Of a stretch of 48,598 nt of DNA, positions 31,990 through 41,636 are shown in pieces. Source of the stretch: Acanthaster planci (lineage: Eukaryota > Echinodermata > Asteroidea > Valvatida > Acanthasteridae); contig NW_019091435.1 of assembly GCF_001949145.1 (NCBI RefSeq), positions 1,009,837-1,058,434 of the forward strand. Reading direction: 5' to 3'. A program made the position numbers and the translations under genes. The notes beneath the pieces were generated by a model. The model did not search any database. It was not told the DNA's origin and saw only the letters and a program-made list of their open reading frames with translations. The stretch's first letter is position 1, and the number at the start of each line of letters is the position of its first letter.

Positions 31990-34669
31990 GTAAGGATGCT
32001 TGTGACAGTTGCTGGTCACCAATACATCAAGGCTACAAATGTCCTGCCAAGCCTGTCTTCGTCTTTCAAGTTGTGCGTGTCCCGTGCCGGTGCTCGTTCC
32101 GTGCCCTTGACTGGAAATCGTGTCAAGCACCGGTTCATCAAGGCATCACTTGTAAGAGATGTGCTCTTGTGGTTAGACTTCATGAGGAGCGAGCAGTGTG
32201 TGGTGGATGTCACTAACAGATGTCTTGAATGGGGAGGAATTGTGCTGCCTCTGTGGAAGACAGCGGACAGACAGCAGAGCTGTCGGGTGACTTTTTCAGA
32301 AATGGTCGTAGTTCCTCCTGGGACCGAGATGCTTGTTGCAGGAAGTCTTGGAAACGACGGCATGACTGTTTCATACGGAATAGTTGAACCTTCTGAAGCT
32401 ATGACCAACAGGAGTAACGTCATGATTACACCATCGATGGTGGGCACTGACACCAGCGTGATACCCCTACGCCTTTTGAATCCTGGGGAGGACCAGGTAG
32501 TCCTTCATAAGGGAACAACAGCAGCTACATTCCGTCCAATTGAAGCTATGGGCCCCGCCCTACCCACGGATGACATCCAAGCAGCAGAAACAAGACTTGT
32601 TAGGACTGCCGTCCAAAGGGACAGCGACACTGTGGAATGCTCAGGCAACCAGTATACCAGAGAATCTACCCAAGACTTGTATGAGCGGCCCTCAAAACTG
32701 CTCATCGATCCAAAAAGTCGTCAGTTGAGGAATTTCCTGGTAAAATTCCAACATCAGTCTGCAACACATGACTGCGACCTAGGACGGACTGACCAGGCTA
32801 AACACAGAATAGAGACTGGAGACGCAGCCCCTATTAAACAAAGACCAAGGCGCCTACCGATTCATCAAAAAGAAGCTGCCAAAGCTGAGATCGAATCCAT
32901 GCTGAAAAAAGGAATCATCACGCCCGCCACCTGGCCGTGGGCCTTTCCAGTTGTCCTGGTCAGAAAGAAAGATGGGAAGATGCGATTTTGTGTCGACTGC
33001 CGGCGGCTGAATGCCTTAACGAGGAAATATGCCTACCCTCTTCCGCGTATAGACGAGACAATTGACACGCTATTTGGATCCAGGTTCTTCTCTACTTTCG
33101 ATCTCGCTCCAGGATACTAGCAGGTCCCAATGGATACCGAGTACAAAGAGAAAACAGTCTTTGCGACCCCCAGCGGATCGTATCAGTTCAAAGTTATGCC
33201 CTTCGGACTGTGCAATGCGCCATCAATGTTCGAGCACCTTATGGACAGTGTCTTACAAGGCTTGCAGTGGCAGACGTGTCTCGTTTACTTGGATGACATC
33301 ATCGTCTACAGTAGTACATTCAACGGGCACATGGAGCGCTTGGAACAGATATTGACAAGAATAAAGGAGGCTGGGCTAAAACTTCAACCTAAAATATGCC
33401 ATCTGTTTCAGACGGAGGTCTCGTACCTTGGGCACATTGTTTCAGCCGAAGGGGTAAAGACAGACCCAGCAAAGATCCAACGACAAGTGAAAGACTGGCC
33501 AGTATTGACGTCCATCCGAGAAGTGCGCAGCTTCTTGGGGCTTGCGTCATATTACAGGCGATTTGTTCCAGGATTTGCAGAATTGGCGAGGCCCTTGCAT
33601 CGGCTCACTGAGACTGGGAGACCATTCCATTGGAATAGAGAGTGCCAAAGAGCATTCAAAGAGTTAAAGACAAAACTTGTTTCCTCACCAATTCTGGCCT
33701 ACCCTTCTGCCACATTTCAATTTATTCTAGACACCGATGCAAGCAACTTTGGGATACGTGCGGTGTTGTCCCAACACCAGAATGGTGTTGAGTGGGTGGT
33801 GGCACATGTGAGCTGATCCTTGTCGAAGGCTGAAAGAAATTATTGCGTCACCAGGAAGGAGATGCTTGCCATTGTCCATTTTGTAGGATATTTCCTTTCA
33901 TACGTGTACGGCCGGAGATTCAAACTGCAAACTGACCAGGGGGCTCTCAGGTGATTGTTTGGTTTCTGAGATCCAGTTGGGCAGGTTGCCTGACGGCTGA
34001 AGCTACTGGCAGAATATGATTTCACAATAGAACATCGACTTGGGCGAAGGCACACTAATGCTGACGCCCTGTCCAGGACACCTTGCCACCAGGGCCACCA
34101 AACAGGCTATACAGAGGACGACAGAAAGCCTTGTCCTGATACGCACGGACCAGTGAGACACATGGAGCCAGCAGGAACCGTACGGGTTTGCGCCGCGGAG
34201 GCACATAATGCCAGGCCATGCTGTCAGGTTGCCAATGCTAGCTGCGCCAGCCAACTGGGTGGAAGGTGTGACTAGGACATAGATGGGTAAAGTGATTCAG
34301 TGGATGGAAACAGGGAACGTTAGACCGACGTGGCAAGAGGTTTCATCAGAGGGGGTTGCACTCAAGACACTTTGGGGCTCCTGGAAGCATTTACCTTAAG
34401 GAGGGCGTGTTGTATCGAAGATGGGGAGACGATACTGGAAGCGAGGTTCGTTTTACCTGCTCGTTATTCCAACCGCCATGCAGAGCGACGTTCTCTATCA
34501 GCTGCATAATTCTCCAACCGGAGGACACCTCGGGATCAAGAAGTTATACGAGAAGGCCAAATGCCGCTTCTATTGGCCGAAAATGCACGACTCTATCCGC
34601 GACTGCGCACGAGAATGCCTTGAATGTGCAAAGCAAAAGTTTCCTAACAAGACACCCAGAGGAAACTAT
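31990..34669 (+). pseudogene. Gypsy element C Pol: protease tail, RT, RNase H, zinc finger
   Basis: Domains in order. First is a protease C-terminal piece ending DVLLWLDFM (near 32160), where the usual Gly is Trp. After a linker comes RT (about 32850-33500) with FPVVLVRKKDGKMRFCVDCR, FSTFDLAPGY, MPFGLCNAPSMFEHLMDS and the catalytic YLDD (near 33295). The connection carries FLGLASYYRRFVPGFAELA. RNase H (from about 33720) has its first Asp in DTDASNFG, the Glu in RKEMLAI, and the third acidic site in a TDQ context. The H2C2 zinc module (about 34495-34625) has H-x6-H and CLEC intact. Breaks: TAG at 33118-33120, TGA at 33814-33816, several stops in RNase H and a frameshift near 34440. It ends after the zinc module at about 34669; integrase core and 3' LTR are gone. 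Confidence 0.92.
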
Positions 34670-34860
34670 ATTATGTTTTCGTTACAGAGTAATAGCTGTT
34701 TGCCTTCCGATTACATGCATCATTTTGATTTGATTTTAGAATTTACTTTAGATTTCTCTTCTTTCTTCTTTGTTTCTTTGTAGCTACTGTACAAATCTTT
34801 TTTTTAAATTACAAATTCTGAGTTAATAAAAACATATTGTAGCCACTAGAAAAGAACATT
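34670..34860. other. AT-rich junction sequence
   Basis: Non-coding spacer between the truncated element C and the next Gag. Contains AATAAAA near 34823. Confidence 0.4.
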
Positions 34861-35800
34861 TTGCCATCACAAAAGCGTTGTAGACAGGATCAGGTGGTTT
34901 TTCCTCAGAAAAAGGGTAGGTGCAGTAGCAGTTGCAGAATGGAAGAGCTGCATTCACAGCTCAAAGCCCTCACATCAAAGTTGGAGGAAGTGGAGAGCAA
35001 GGGGAAAGCTACCAAGCTGGTTTTGGTGCCAAAGGACAGGGCTACCAAGCTTTCGGGATGGCCCAGTTCGGAGATAGATCCTGAGGTTGTTGAGGACATG
35101 CAGAGGCGCACAAAGGACCTCACTGATGCTGAGGGTGTTCAGCTCGTCCTTGACCACCTAACTGGACAGGCCCGAGGTGAAGTCAGGCTTTGCCCCCCCC
35201 CCAGAAATGCGAACGAGGGAAGAGGATGTCATCAACTGGATTTTGACGACATACGCTTGCCATGAGACACCATCGGCTAGATGGAGTGACTTCTAAAGAA
35301 GACAACAGTGCCTGGGAGAATCTTTGCAAGATTATTCACTGCAGCTTATGAAACTACTTCGGCGGGTAGAGCTCGCATCTGATGCAGAACAACGACACCA
35401 TCTTGTACAAGAGGTTTGCTCTGGCCTGGCTGATCACTCACTGCAACAAGATGTACGGCGGTATGTCCAGGAACACCAGGACGTGAACTTTGCCACACTC
35501 CATAGCAAAGTTCTGGTATGGGAGACCCCGTCTCTGCCCCTGTCAGGGGCTGTGTCCGCTCGTGTAAGCTCGGACTATGGACAACTCCAGCAGCGTCTGG
35601 ACCAGCAGGCAGAACAGCTTCAAGCAACCCAGGCAGCCGTGGATAAGCTCTGCCAGCAGTTGGCTCATGTGCTTCAAGGCCCTCAGCCAGTTCCATCCAT
35701 GGGAGCCATGCAGAAATTCAGTGGCCTGACGTGCCTTTCATGCGGCAGGTTGGGCCATGTGAAACTATTTTGCCCAAGTGGAAGAAGACGCAACCCATGA
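34861..35800 (+). pseudogene. Second retroelement Gag (PNMA/Gmr1-like type)
   Basis: This Gag is unrelated to that of element C. An N-terminal coiled-coil-like helix (ELHSQLKALTSKLEEVES) precedes the capsid: KLSGWPSSEIDPEVVEDMQR, LVLDHLTGQARGEVRLCP, then in another frame a SLQDYSLQLMKLL block and a DHSLQQDVRRYVQEH block. A Gln-rich coiled coil and a CCHC knuckle, CLSCGRLGHVKLFC (about 35733-35774), close it. The layout resembles Gag of Gmr1-type Gypsy elements and of PNMA/Arc-like domesticated genes. A frameshift lies at a run of ten C's (about 35192-35201), and one further stop is near 35296. No protease or RT follows: the sequence meets the DIRS element, read from the other strand, near 35950. 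Confidence 0.75.
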
Positions 35801-35954
35801 CCAACTGGACAGAGCCATCGACCAACCAGCAGTGGCCAGACATCGACTCCCCATAGCGACTGGGTAGAAGCAGCTCCCTTTACACCAGCCACCAGTGCAA
35901 CAACCTTAATGCCCGCCACCGAGGATCCGTCTCCAAAAACCAGCAAGAAACCCT

Positions 35955-36225
35955 CTATCGAAATGAGACAGGAGGTGTTTGACAGAGCAGTCCAGAAGTC
36001 ACTATATTAGTATATGGCAAGGAGATTTGCTTCTGCCAGACACCCCAGAGTAGATGTTTAAGAGCAGTATTGTCGGACACAGTCGAACCATCTGGAAAGC
36101 CATTGTGTATAGCCGCAATGGCTGACCAGTAGTTACGGATAGTTGAAACCTGGAGATCTGATTTGAACAGGTGCATGAAGAAGTCAGCTACAGAGGTTAC
36201 AGAAACTTCTATCAGAGACAAACCT
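35955..36225 (-). pseudogene. DIRS element: tyrosine recombinase N-terminal part
   Basis: The minus-strand reading VADFFMHLFKSDLQVSTIRN then YWSAIAAIHNGF is the core-binding (SAM-like) domain of DIRS tyrosine recombinases, which integrate the element without a DDE integrase. The catalytic C-terminal domain (R...H-x-x-R...Y) is missing; coding similarity fades near 36010. The truncation point adjoins the Gag of 34861-35800. Confidence 0.75.
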
Positions 36226-36229
36226 CGCT

Positions 36230-37400
36230 CTAAACACCACGAAGTAAAATGTCATAATCTGGAGTCATAGATGCCGCGTGAAGACTGGCATCAACTCTTC
36301 GAGGCCATTTCAGCAGCTTCATCAGAAGATCCTGTTGATCTGAAGGACTGTTTGACAATAGCCAACAGGTAGGTGTAGTGACGTCAGAGGAGGGTGAAGC
36401 GCACCCGATTTTGGCTGATGTAGCAGATCCGGTCTGTCGGGAAGGATCACCGGTACCTGAATAAGGAGTCTCGTCAAACGAGGGAACCATGGCTGGCGTG
36501 GCCAAAAGGCGGCAATGAGAAGGACACGGCAGCGTTCCCTTTCGATCTTGGAGAGAACTGCCGGTATTAGGGATATTGGAGGGAAGGCGTAGGTCGACAT
36601 CCCTTCCCAATTGATTTGAAGAGCATTCGTTGCCCAGGCTTGTGGGTGGTAAAACCTGGTGCAAAACACTTGCAGTTGGGCATTCTCTGCTGAGGGGAAA
36701 AGATTGGTGTTCAGTTTCTCTATTTTGGCAAAGATCTGTTTGACTACACTGGCGTGCAATGTCCACTCCGTGGGATGTACCTTTCCCCGAGAGAGAGCAT
36801 CTGCTATGCAGTAGTCGACACCAGGAATATCAGTCGCCTGGAGGTGGATGCCATAATCCTGGGCCTCAAGGAATATCTGTCTTGTCAGGAGGTATAGGTG
36901 GAAAGCTTTCAGTGCCTTGAATACGGCCTAAAGTTTCAGTATATTGATGTAATTCCCTTGGAGATGGAGGTCCCATGCTCCCGATGCTTGAAGCGGTGGT
37001 AGGGAGGCTCCCCAGCCCGGATGAGAAGCGTCCGATGTTATGGTTATTTCCGGGTTCACCTTGGGGAAGGGAACTCCGAGAGAAAGGTGCTCCTTCACTA
37101 ACCACCGCTGAAGATAGGGGCGGATGAAGTCTGATATTGGGGCCTGGAGATTGATTGAGTCCCATTTGGGCCTGTAGAGGGCTAAGAGATGAGGTTGCAG
37201 TGGTTGCATGTACAGCCTGCAGAGGAGAATGAGGTCCACCATGCTGGCCATCAAGCCTAGGAGACGAAGCCAGGCACGGTCTGGAGCAGACCGCTCGGTA
37301 GAAAAGACTTTCACGCAGTCGAGAAGATTGTCGATGCGTTCGGTCGTCGGTAGGATTATGCCTTGTTGAAGGTCGATAGATGCCCCTAGATATGTTGGGT
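36230..37400 (-). pseudogene. DIRS element: RNase H and following domain
   Basis: Minus strand. RNase H shows TSDASHPGWGASL (near 37015-37055) with its first catalytic Asp, and the CIADALSRG end (near 36790-36815). The region typical of DIRS Pol follows, with WATNALQINWEGMSTYAF (near 36565-36625), a FPPISLIPAVLSKIE block and a CRVLLIAAFWPRQPWFPRL block. A stop lies near 36930 and a frame change near 36765. A methyltransferase domain, present in some DIRS elements, was not recognised. Confidence 0.85.
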
Positions 37401-37880
37401 ATTAAGTTGGGGCGACATTCGACTTCTCGTGGTTGATGATAAAACCCAACCGATTTGTGATGTCGCAAGTAGGGTGGGTAGAAACCTCTGCTCCATTGAA
37501 CGATCTGTCGGCGATCAGCCAGTCGTCCAGGTACTGGAACAGCATGACATCGAGCTTTCGAAGGTGAGCAGCAACGATCTTTGCGACCCTTGAGAACACT
37601 CCTGGTGAAGTGGAGAGGCTGAATAGGAGAGCAGTGAATTTGAAGAGGCCCCCGTTGTACAGGAAGCGTAGGTATTCATAGCTTTGAGGGTGAATCGGAA
37701 TGTGGAGGTACATGTAGGCATCTTTCAAGGTCTATGGAAGAGGCCCAGCATGGAACCTGTAGAGATTGGGTGACCATCTGAACGGTCTCCAAGCGAAATT
37801 TCTTCGGGCGGATAAAGCAGTTTAGAGGTTTGAGGTTGATAATAAGTCGCCAGCTTTTGAGTTCTTTCTTTGGAGTGAGG
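37400..37880 (-). pseudogene. DIRS element: reverse transcriptase
   Basis: Minus strand. The reading includes NLKPLNCFIRPKKFRLETVQ (near 37785-37840), the DIRS-type lead-in. Next is KDAYMYLHIPIHP (near 37690-37728), where two residues are added by a TACATGTA insertion (37709-37716). The catalytic QYLDDWL follows near 37515-37540, the W after YLDD being a DIRS trait. A frame change near 37730 and a stop near 37400 show decay. RT copies the element RNA; family known, inactivity inferred. Confidence 0.9.
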
Positions 37881-38248
37881 AAGAACGTTGAAATGTAGCC
37901 TTTGTTTGCTTGAGATTTGGGAACCTGGCGGATAGCAAGTTTCCGAAGGAGAGAGTCTACCTCGGACTCCAGTGCCTGTCATTTGTTTTCGTCGGTAGGA
38001 ACTGGAGTCGGACGGAGGGGTGCTCGTGAATTCAAAGGTTTATCCATAGCGAATGGTTGCGAGCACCCAGCTGCCCGATGTGACTTTCTCCCAAGACCCT
38101 AGGAAGAGTTGAAGTCGCCCGCCGACGGGTCTGAGATCGGCGGGCAGAGGCAAATCTGAATAGTCAACGACGCTTACCCCCTGGAGGTCGGGGGTAGCGC
38201 GGCTCGGTAGTTCTTTCTTTGAAGCCCCTCTGGGGTGGCTTGGTAGGC

Positions 38249-39365
38249 CTAGAGGAGGATGGACAGCCATGATTCGTCTGGTGGGGGTCTGAGGGGCTGA
38301 GCCCGGCGATCATCGGGATGAGATTGGCAAGGTGGAGCCAGCGGTGGAAGGTCACAAAAGCTAAGTTTATGTGTTGTGTCAATACGTTTAACTTCAGACT
38401 CCATCATCTCCATGAACTTCCCTGCGAAAAGGTCTTTGCCATAAAGAGGAAGAACCTGAAGTCTTGACTGGACTCCCTCATAGGGAATGTTCATGGCATC
38501 TAAAGGGTTGGATCTACTTGCAGAAGTGACTGGAACGGAGATCTGAACGAACTGCTCGAAGATAGAGTTGACGCTCTCATCAAGCGCTCGAAGTGCGACA
38601 GCTGCCAGGTCAGGGGTAATTGGTTAATCTTCGTCACACGCTCAGGCCAAATACTCAGAGAGGAGTGCCGTAAACGCGGTGTAGTGAAAACCATGTTGTG
38701 AGGCTTTGTCGGGTTTAGCAAGAGTAGACTCAACGAAACACTTGTCCTTGTCTTTAAATGGAGACTTTCCTGTAGGTTTGTGAGCGTCAGAAGAAAGTTT
38801 ATCTTTAGCCTCCATTGGAGTCTCAGGGACAGAGAGGAAATTATCAAAGTCCTCCCTGGCAAACTGGAAATAAGTCGAGGCCCTGGGTGGGTATGGATGC
38901 CATTGTTTAGCACCGGCGAGAACTTTAAACCTCTCGACGCCTGAGCGGTCAAGTGGAATTTTGGGAAAAATTGGCGTTGATGCCTCCAACCTAGCTGGAT
39001 GGCGCTTGAAGGAAGCATGTGAAGACGCTTCAGATGTGGACTGATTGGAAGGCAGGCCTAATATGTGGATCATATCCTGATGAAGAAGATGGAGCCGTGC
39101 CTCAGGAGGGTTAAGGTTGGCTGCAGAGGAGATATCCTCATCTTCAGAGGGCGTATCTCGCGTAGAGCCAGTGGTTGTAGAGCCAGTGGTCAACGTCTGG
39201 TGAGTTGGGCATCGGAGGCCTGCCCAGGCTTCAGTAAAGATACAGAAGGATGGGGCTGGTAAACCGCAGGGGTAGAAGCAGTCTTCTCAGAAAGGCCCAG
39301 GAGGAAGCCGGAAGACGGGGTGACATACAGATCGAAAACCCAGACGGCGCAGGAGGTCAGTGGGC
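38249..39365 (-). pseudogene. DIRS element: Gag-like protein
   Basis: Minus strand, upstream of RT. A long open part (39193-38642) has an acidic Ser/Thr-rich start and continues through a RFKVLAGAKQWHPYPPRAS block. After a frame change near 38630 it resumes (38494-38249) with a short helix containing LYGKDLFAGKFMEMMESEV. Order and adjacency to the DIRS RT identify it as the first DIRS frame. About 60 further codons can be read upstream to 39365, with stops. The terminal repeats of the element were not identified. Confidence 0.65.
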
Positions 39366-40354
39366 TCTGCTGTCATGGGCATGGGTAGTGATGAGCCCGC
39401 AAGGCCCGGTATTGTCTCTGCAGGTAGTGCACCGGGGGCAGAGTTGTGTTGTCCCGTGGAGTGTCAGTGTCTTTGTCACTAAGGTGTGTAGCGCAACGGA
39501 AACTCGATAAACTCGAAGATGTCAAAAAGACACGTCCGTTTAGAATGATGCTCAGGAAAAGAAGGACGAACATGGCGGCCATTCCGCTGTGCGTCATGGG
39601 ACATGAGGGCGCACTAGGGTTGCTAAGAAGATTTAGCGAATTAAATCAGACGCAAAGGAATTTGCATATTTAGCAACTGTTTAGTGACGGATTGCGATAG
39701 GTTGAAAGCAGAAAACAATACCTTTTGTTGCAAACCTGATGGGTCTGCAGACTTGCAGATGAAACTAGTGTAGCACTGCTACAATTAATGATCACTGCTT
39801 TACTTAAATTGGGTACACTGAACATGCATCTTGGCTTCCAACTTTTCTGTGCATTTTTTCCTGAACATAAAAATTAGCTCAGAATAGAGAAACAAACATA
39901 TTTAGGAATGATGAAAATAACTTGAATGTTAGAAAATTAGTGCTTGTGAAGAGACAAGGGATCAACACACGGCTCGATTAATATTCATAGGTACATGTAC
40001 ATGTAAATGTATTTTACATGCATGCAATGGTGTGTGGGCAGTAGGTAGACCCGCCTCTGAGTCTATGCTATAGTCTTGGCCCAAAATTTAATTGCATAGT
40101 TTTGTCTCTGTACACCACGTGGGTAACATACGCTGGCATGCACAGCTGAATACATGTAGCAGTAACGGTAAAGGGTGCCAATCCACGGAAGACAAACTGC
40201 ACCATATGAAGCAAGAAACGAGACGGAGAGAACCCCCCCTGCTTTGTGATGGTCATTGTCTCACTGGAATCTGCGGAATTCTGTTCAGACATCTAGGGGG
40301 ATGTGTTAGGTAAGAATAGTCTAATGCTGCTATGGAAATTTGCAGAGGAAAGCT
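39366..40354. other. Intergenic, DIRS left flank
   Basis: The first 270 bp are GC-rich and may be the DIRS leader. The rest is AT-rich without coding signal, with a doubled TACATGTACATGTA near 39990. Confidence 0.4.
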
Positions 40355-40560
40355 CCAGAAAGTATGAAGTAAATACAAACACTACTACGACAAAGGAGTA
40401 GGAAATGTAATTTCAAGGTTGGAGATGATGTTCTCGTCAGATGACATGAAACTTCTGTTGTAATGGAAAGGACCTTTTTCCCAAAGTAAGCAAGGTAGAC
40501 CAACAGATAGATCTTGCAGACAAGGTTAAAACTATCCATGCCAACCTTCTAAGGCTTCAA
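40355..40560 (+). pseudogene. Gypsy integrase C-terminal scrap
   Basis: The plus-strand reading across frames gives YKHYYDK, then FKVGDDVLV (near 40415-40440), a WKGPF-like block (near 40460-40480) and KVKTIHANLLRL (near 40525-40560). This is the order found in the C-terminal tail of Gypsy integrases (KVGDKVLV ... WKGPF ... HVNMLK). At least two frameshifts. No other part of that element is next to it. Confidence 0.65.
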
Positions 40561-40689
40561 CTGTGGGAAAAAGATCAAAGGTCAACGGAAGAGAATGTTT
40601 AGAATGAACCACTCATCAACGTACAAATGTACGTATATTTGTAAATCTACAATAAGAGCTTGCATTTGGCCGAATGACCCATACAGTGC

Positions 40690-41222
40690 ATGTATTCAGC
40701 AGGGAGGGTAAGTATTTGGCAGAACAGACAACATTTGGCAGGAATGGACAAGCTTATTGTATTTGCCCAGGAGAGAGCACATTTGGATGGAAGGAGCAGT
40801 AGCTAGTAGGAACAGACAGAATTTGGCAGGAAGGGACAGAATTTAGCAGAAGGGAGAGTAGTTGGTAGAAATTGATAAAATTTGGCAAGAATAGACAGAA
40901 TTTAGCAGGAACGTACAGAATTTGGCAAGAACTGAAAGAATCTGGCAGGAAGGGACAGTACTCAGCAGGAAGGGACAGTACTCAGCAGGAAGGGACAGTA
41001 CTCAGCAGAAAGGGACAGTGGATTGTGGCAGAAAGAGATGGAATATGGCAGGAAGACACAAACTTTGGCAAGAACGTACAAAATTTGGCAAGAAGAGACA
41101 GACTTTGGCAGGAAGGGTCAGAATTTGGCAAGAACAGACAGTATTTGGCAGAAAGGGACCGTATGTTGGAGGAATGATCAGTATTTGGCAGGAAAGAGCA
41201 TAATTTGGCAGGAAGGGAAAGA
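40690..41222 (+). repeat. 20-bp minisatellite (about 26 units)
   Basis: Unit close to AATTTGGCAGGAAGGGACAG, repeated head to tail at 20-bp spacing. The core (40800-41220) is regular. TACTCAGCAGGAAGGGACAG appears as a local variant three times in a row (about 40958-41017), a sign of recent duplication. There is no stop in any plus frame over about 300 bp because the unit itself lacks them; this is not evidence of a gene. Confidence 0.92.
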
Positions 41223-41322
41223 AATCTTTTTGATGTCTTGATAGATCAACAGTAAGCCACGCAATAGGATACAAGACAAACGCAGACACTATTAAACAGG
41301 CTTCTGTCAACGTGACGCCAAA

Positions 41323-41636
41323 GGGTGCGTTTGATTAGCTTACACGAGTAAGTCAAACTTACGCGAGAGCGTTCGTTTAGCCATTACGATCCTCGTGCCT
41401 GCCCTGGTGTCAATCACCACTGCCCCAGCTGGCGAGCGGGTCTCTGGAGGCTGCCCGAGTGTATTAACGTCACGGATGAACTGTTCGAGCATGGACGTAC
41501 ATGATGGAAGGTGGTGGAGACTTGACCTTTTTCCTGGAATGCCTTGGCGAATACACTGCAGCGTTCGTTTAGCCTCCTTTCGAGACTTCCCTTGGTGTAA
41601 CACTGGTGTATTCAGGGAAGGTAATCGAACGCACCC
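41323..41636. repeat. Small TIR element (MITE-like)
   Basis: Ends are GGGTGCGTTTGATTAGCTT at 41323 and, inverted, GGGTGCGTTCGATTACCTT ending at 41636 (17 of 19 identical). The interior (about 275 bp) is GC-rich. A further GCGTTCGTTTAGCC is repeated directly near each end. No clear target duplication. A minus frame spanning it is open, but most likely because the copy is young. Confidence 0.6.

Noticed and set aside
33900-33935. TACGTGTA in element C RNase H as another TACATGTA-type insertion
   Set aside because: The local residues (YVYGRRF) match the normal spacing of Gypsy RNase H, so no extra bases need be assumed.
40872-41241. Three overlapping frames of 72-101 codons
   Set aside because: Produced by a stop-free 20-bp repeat, not by selection.
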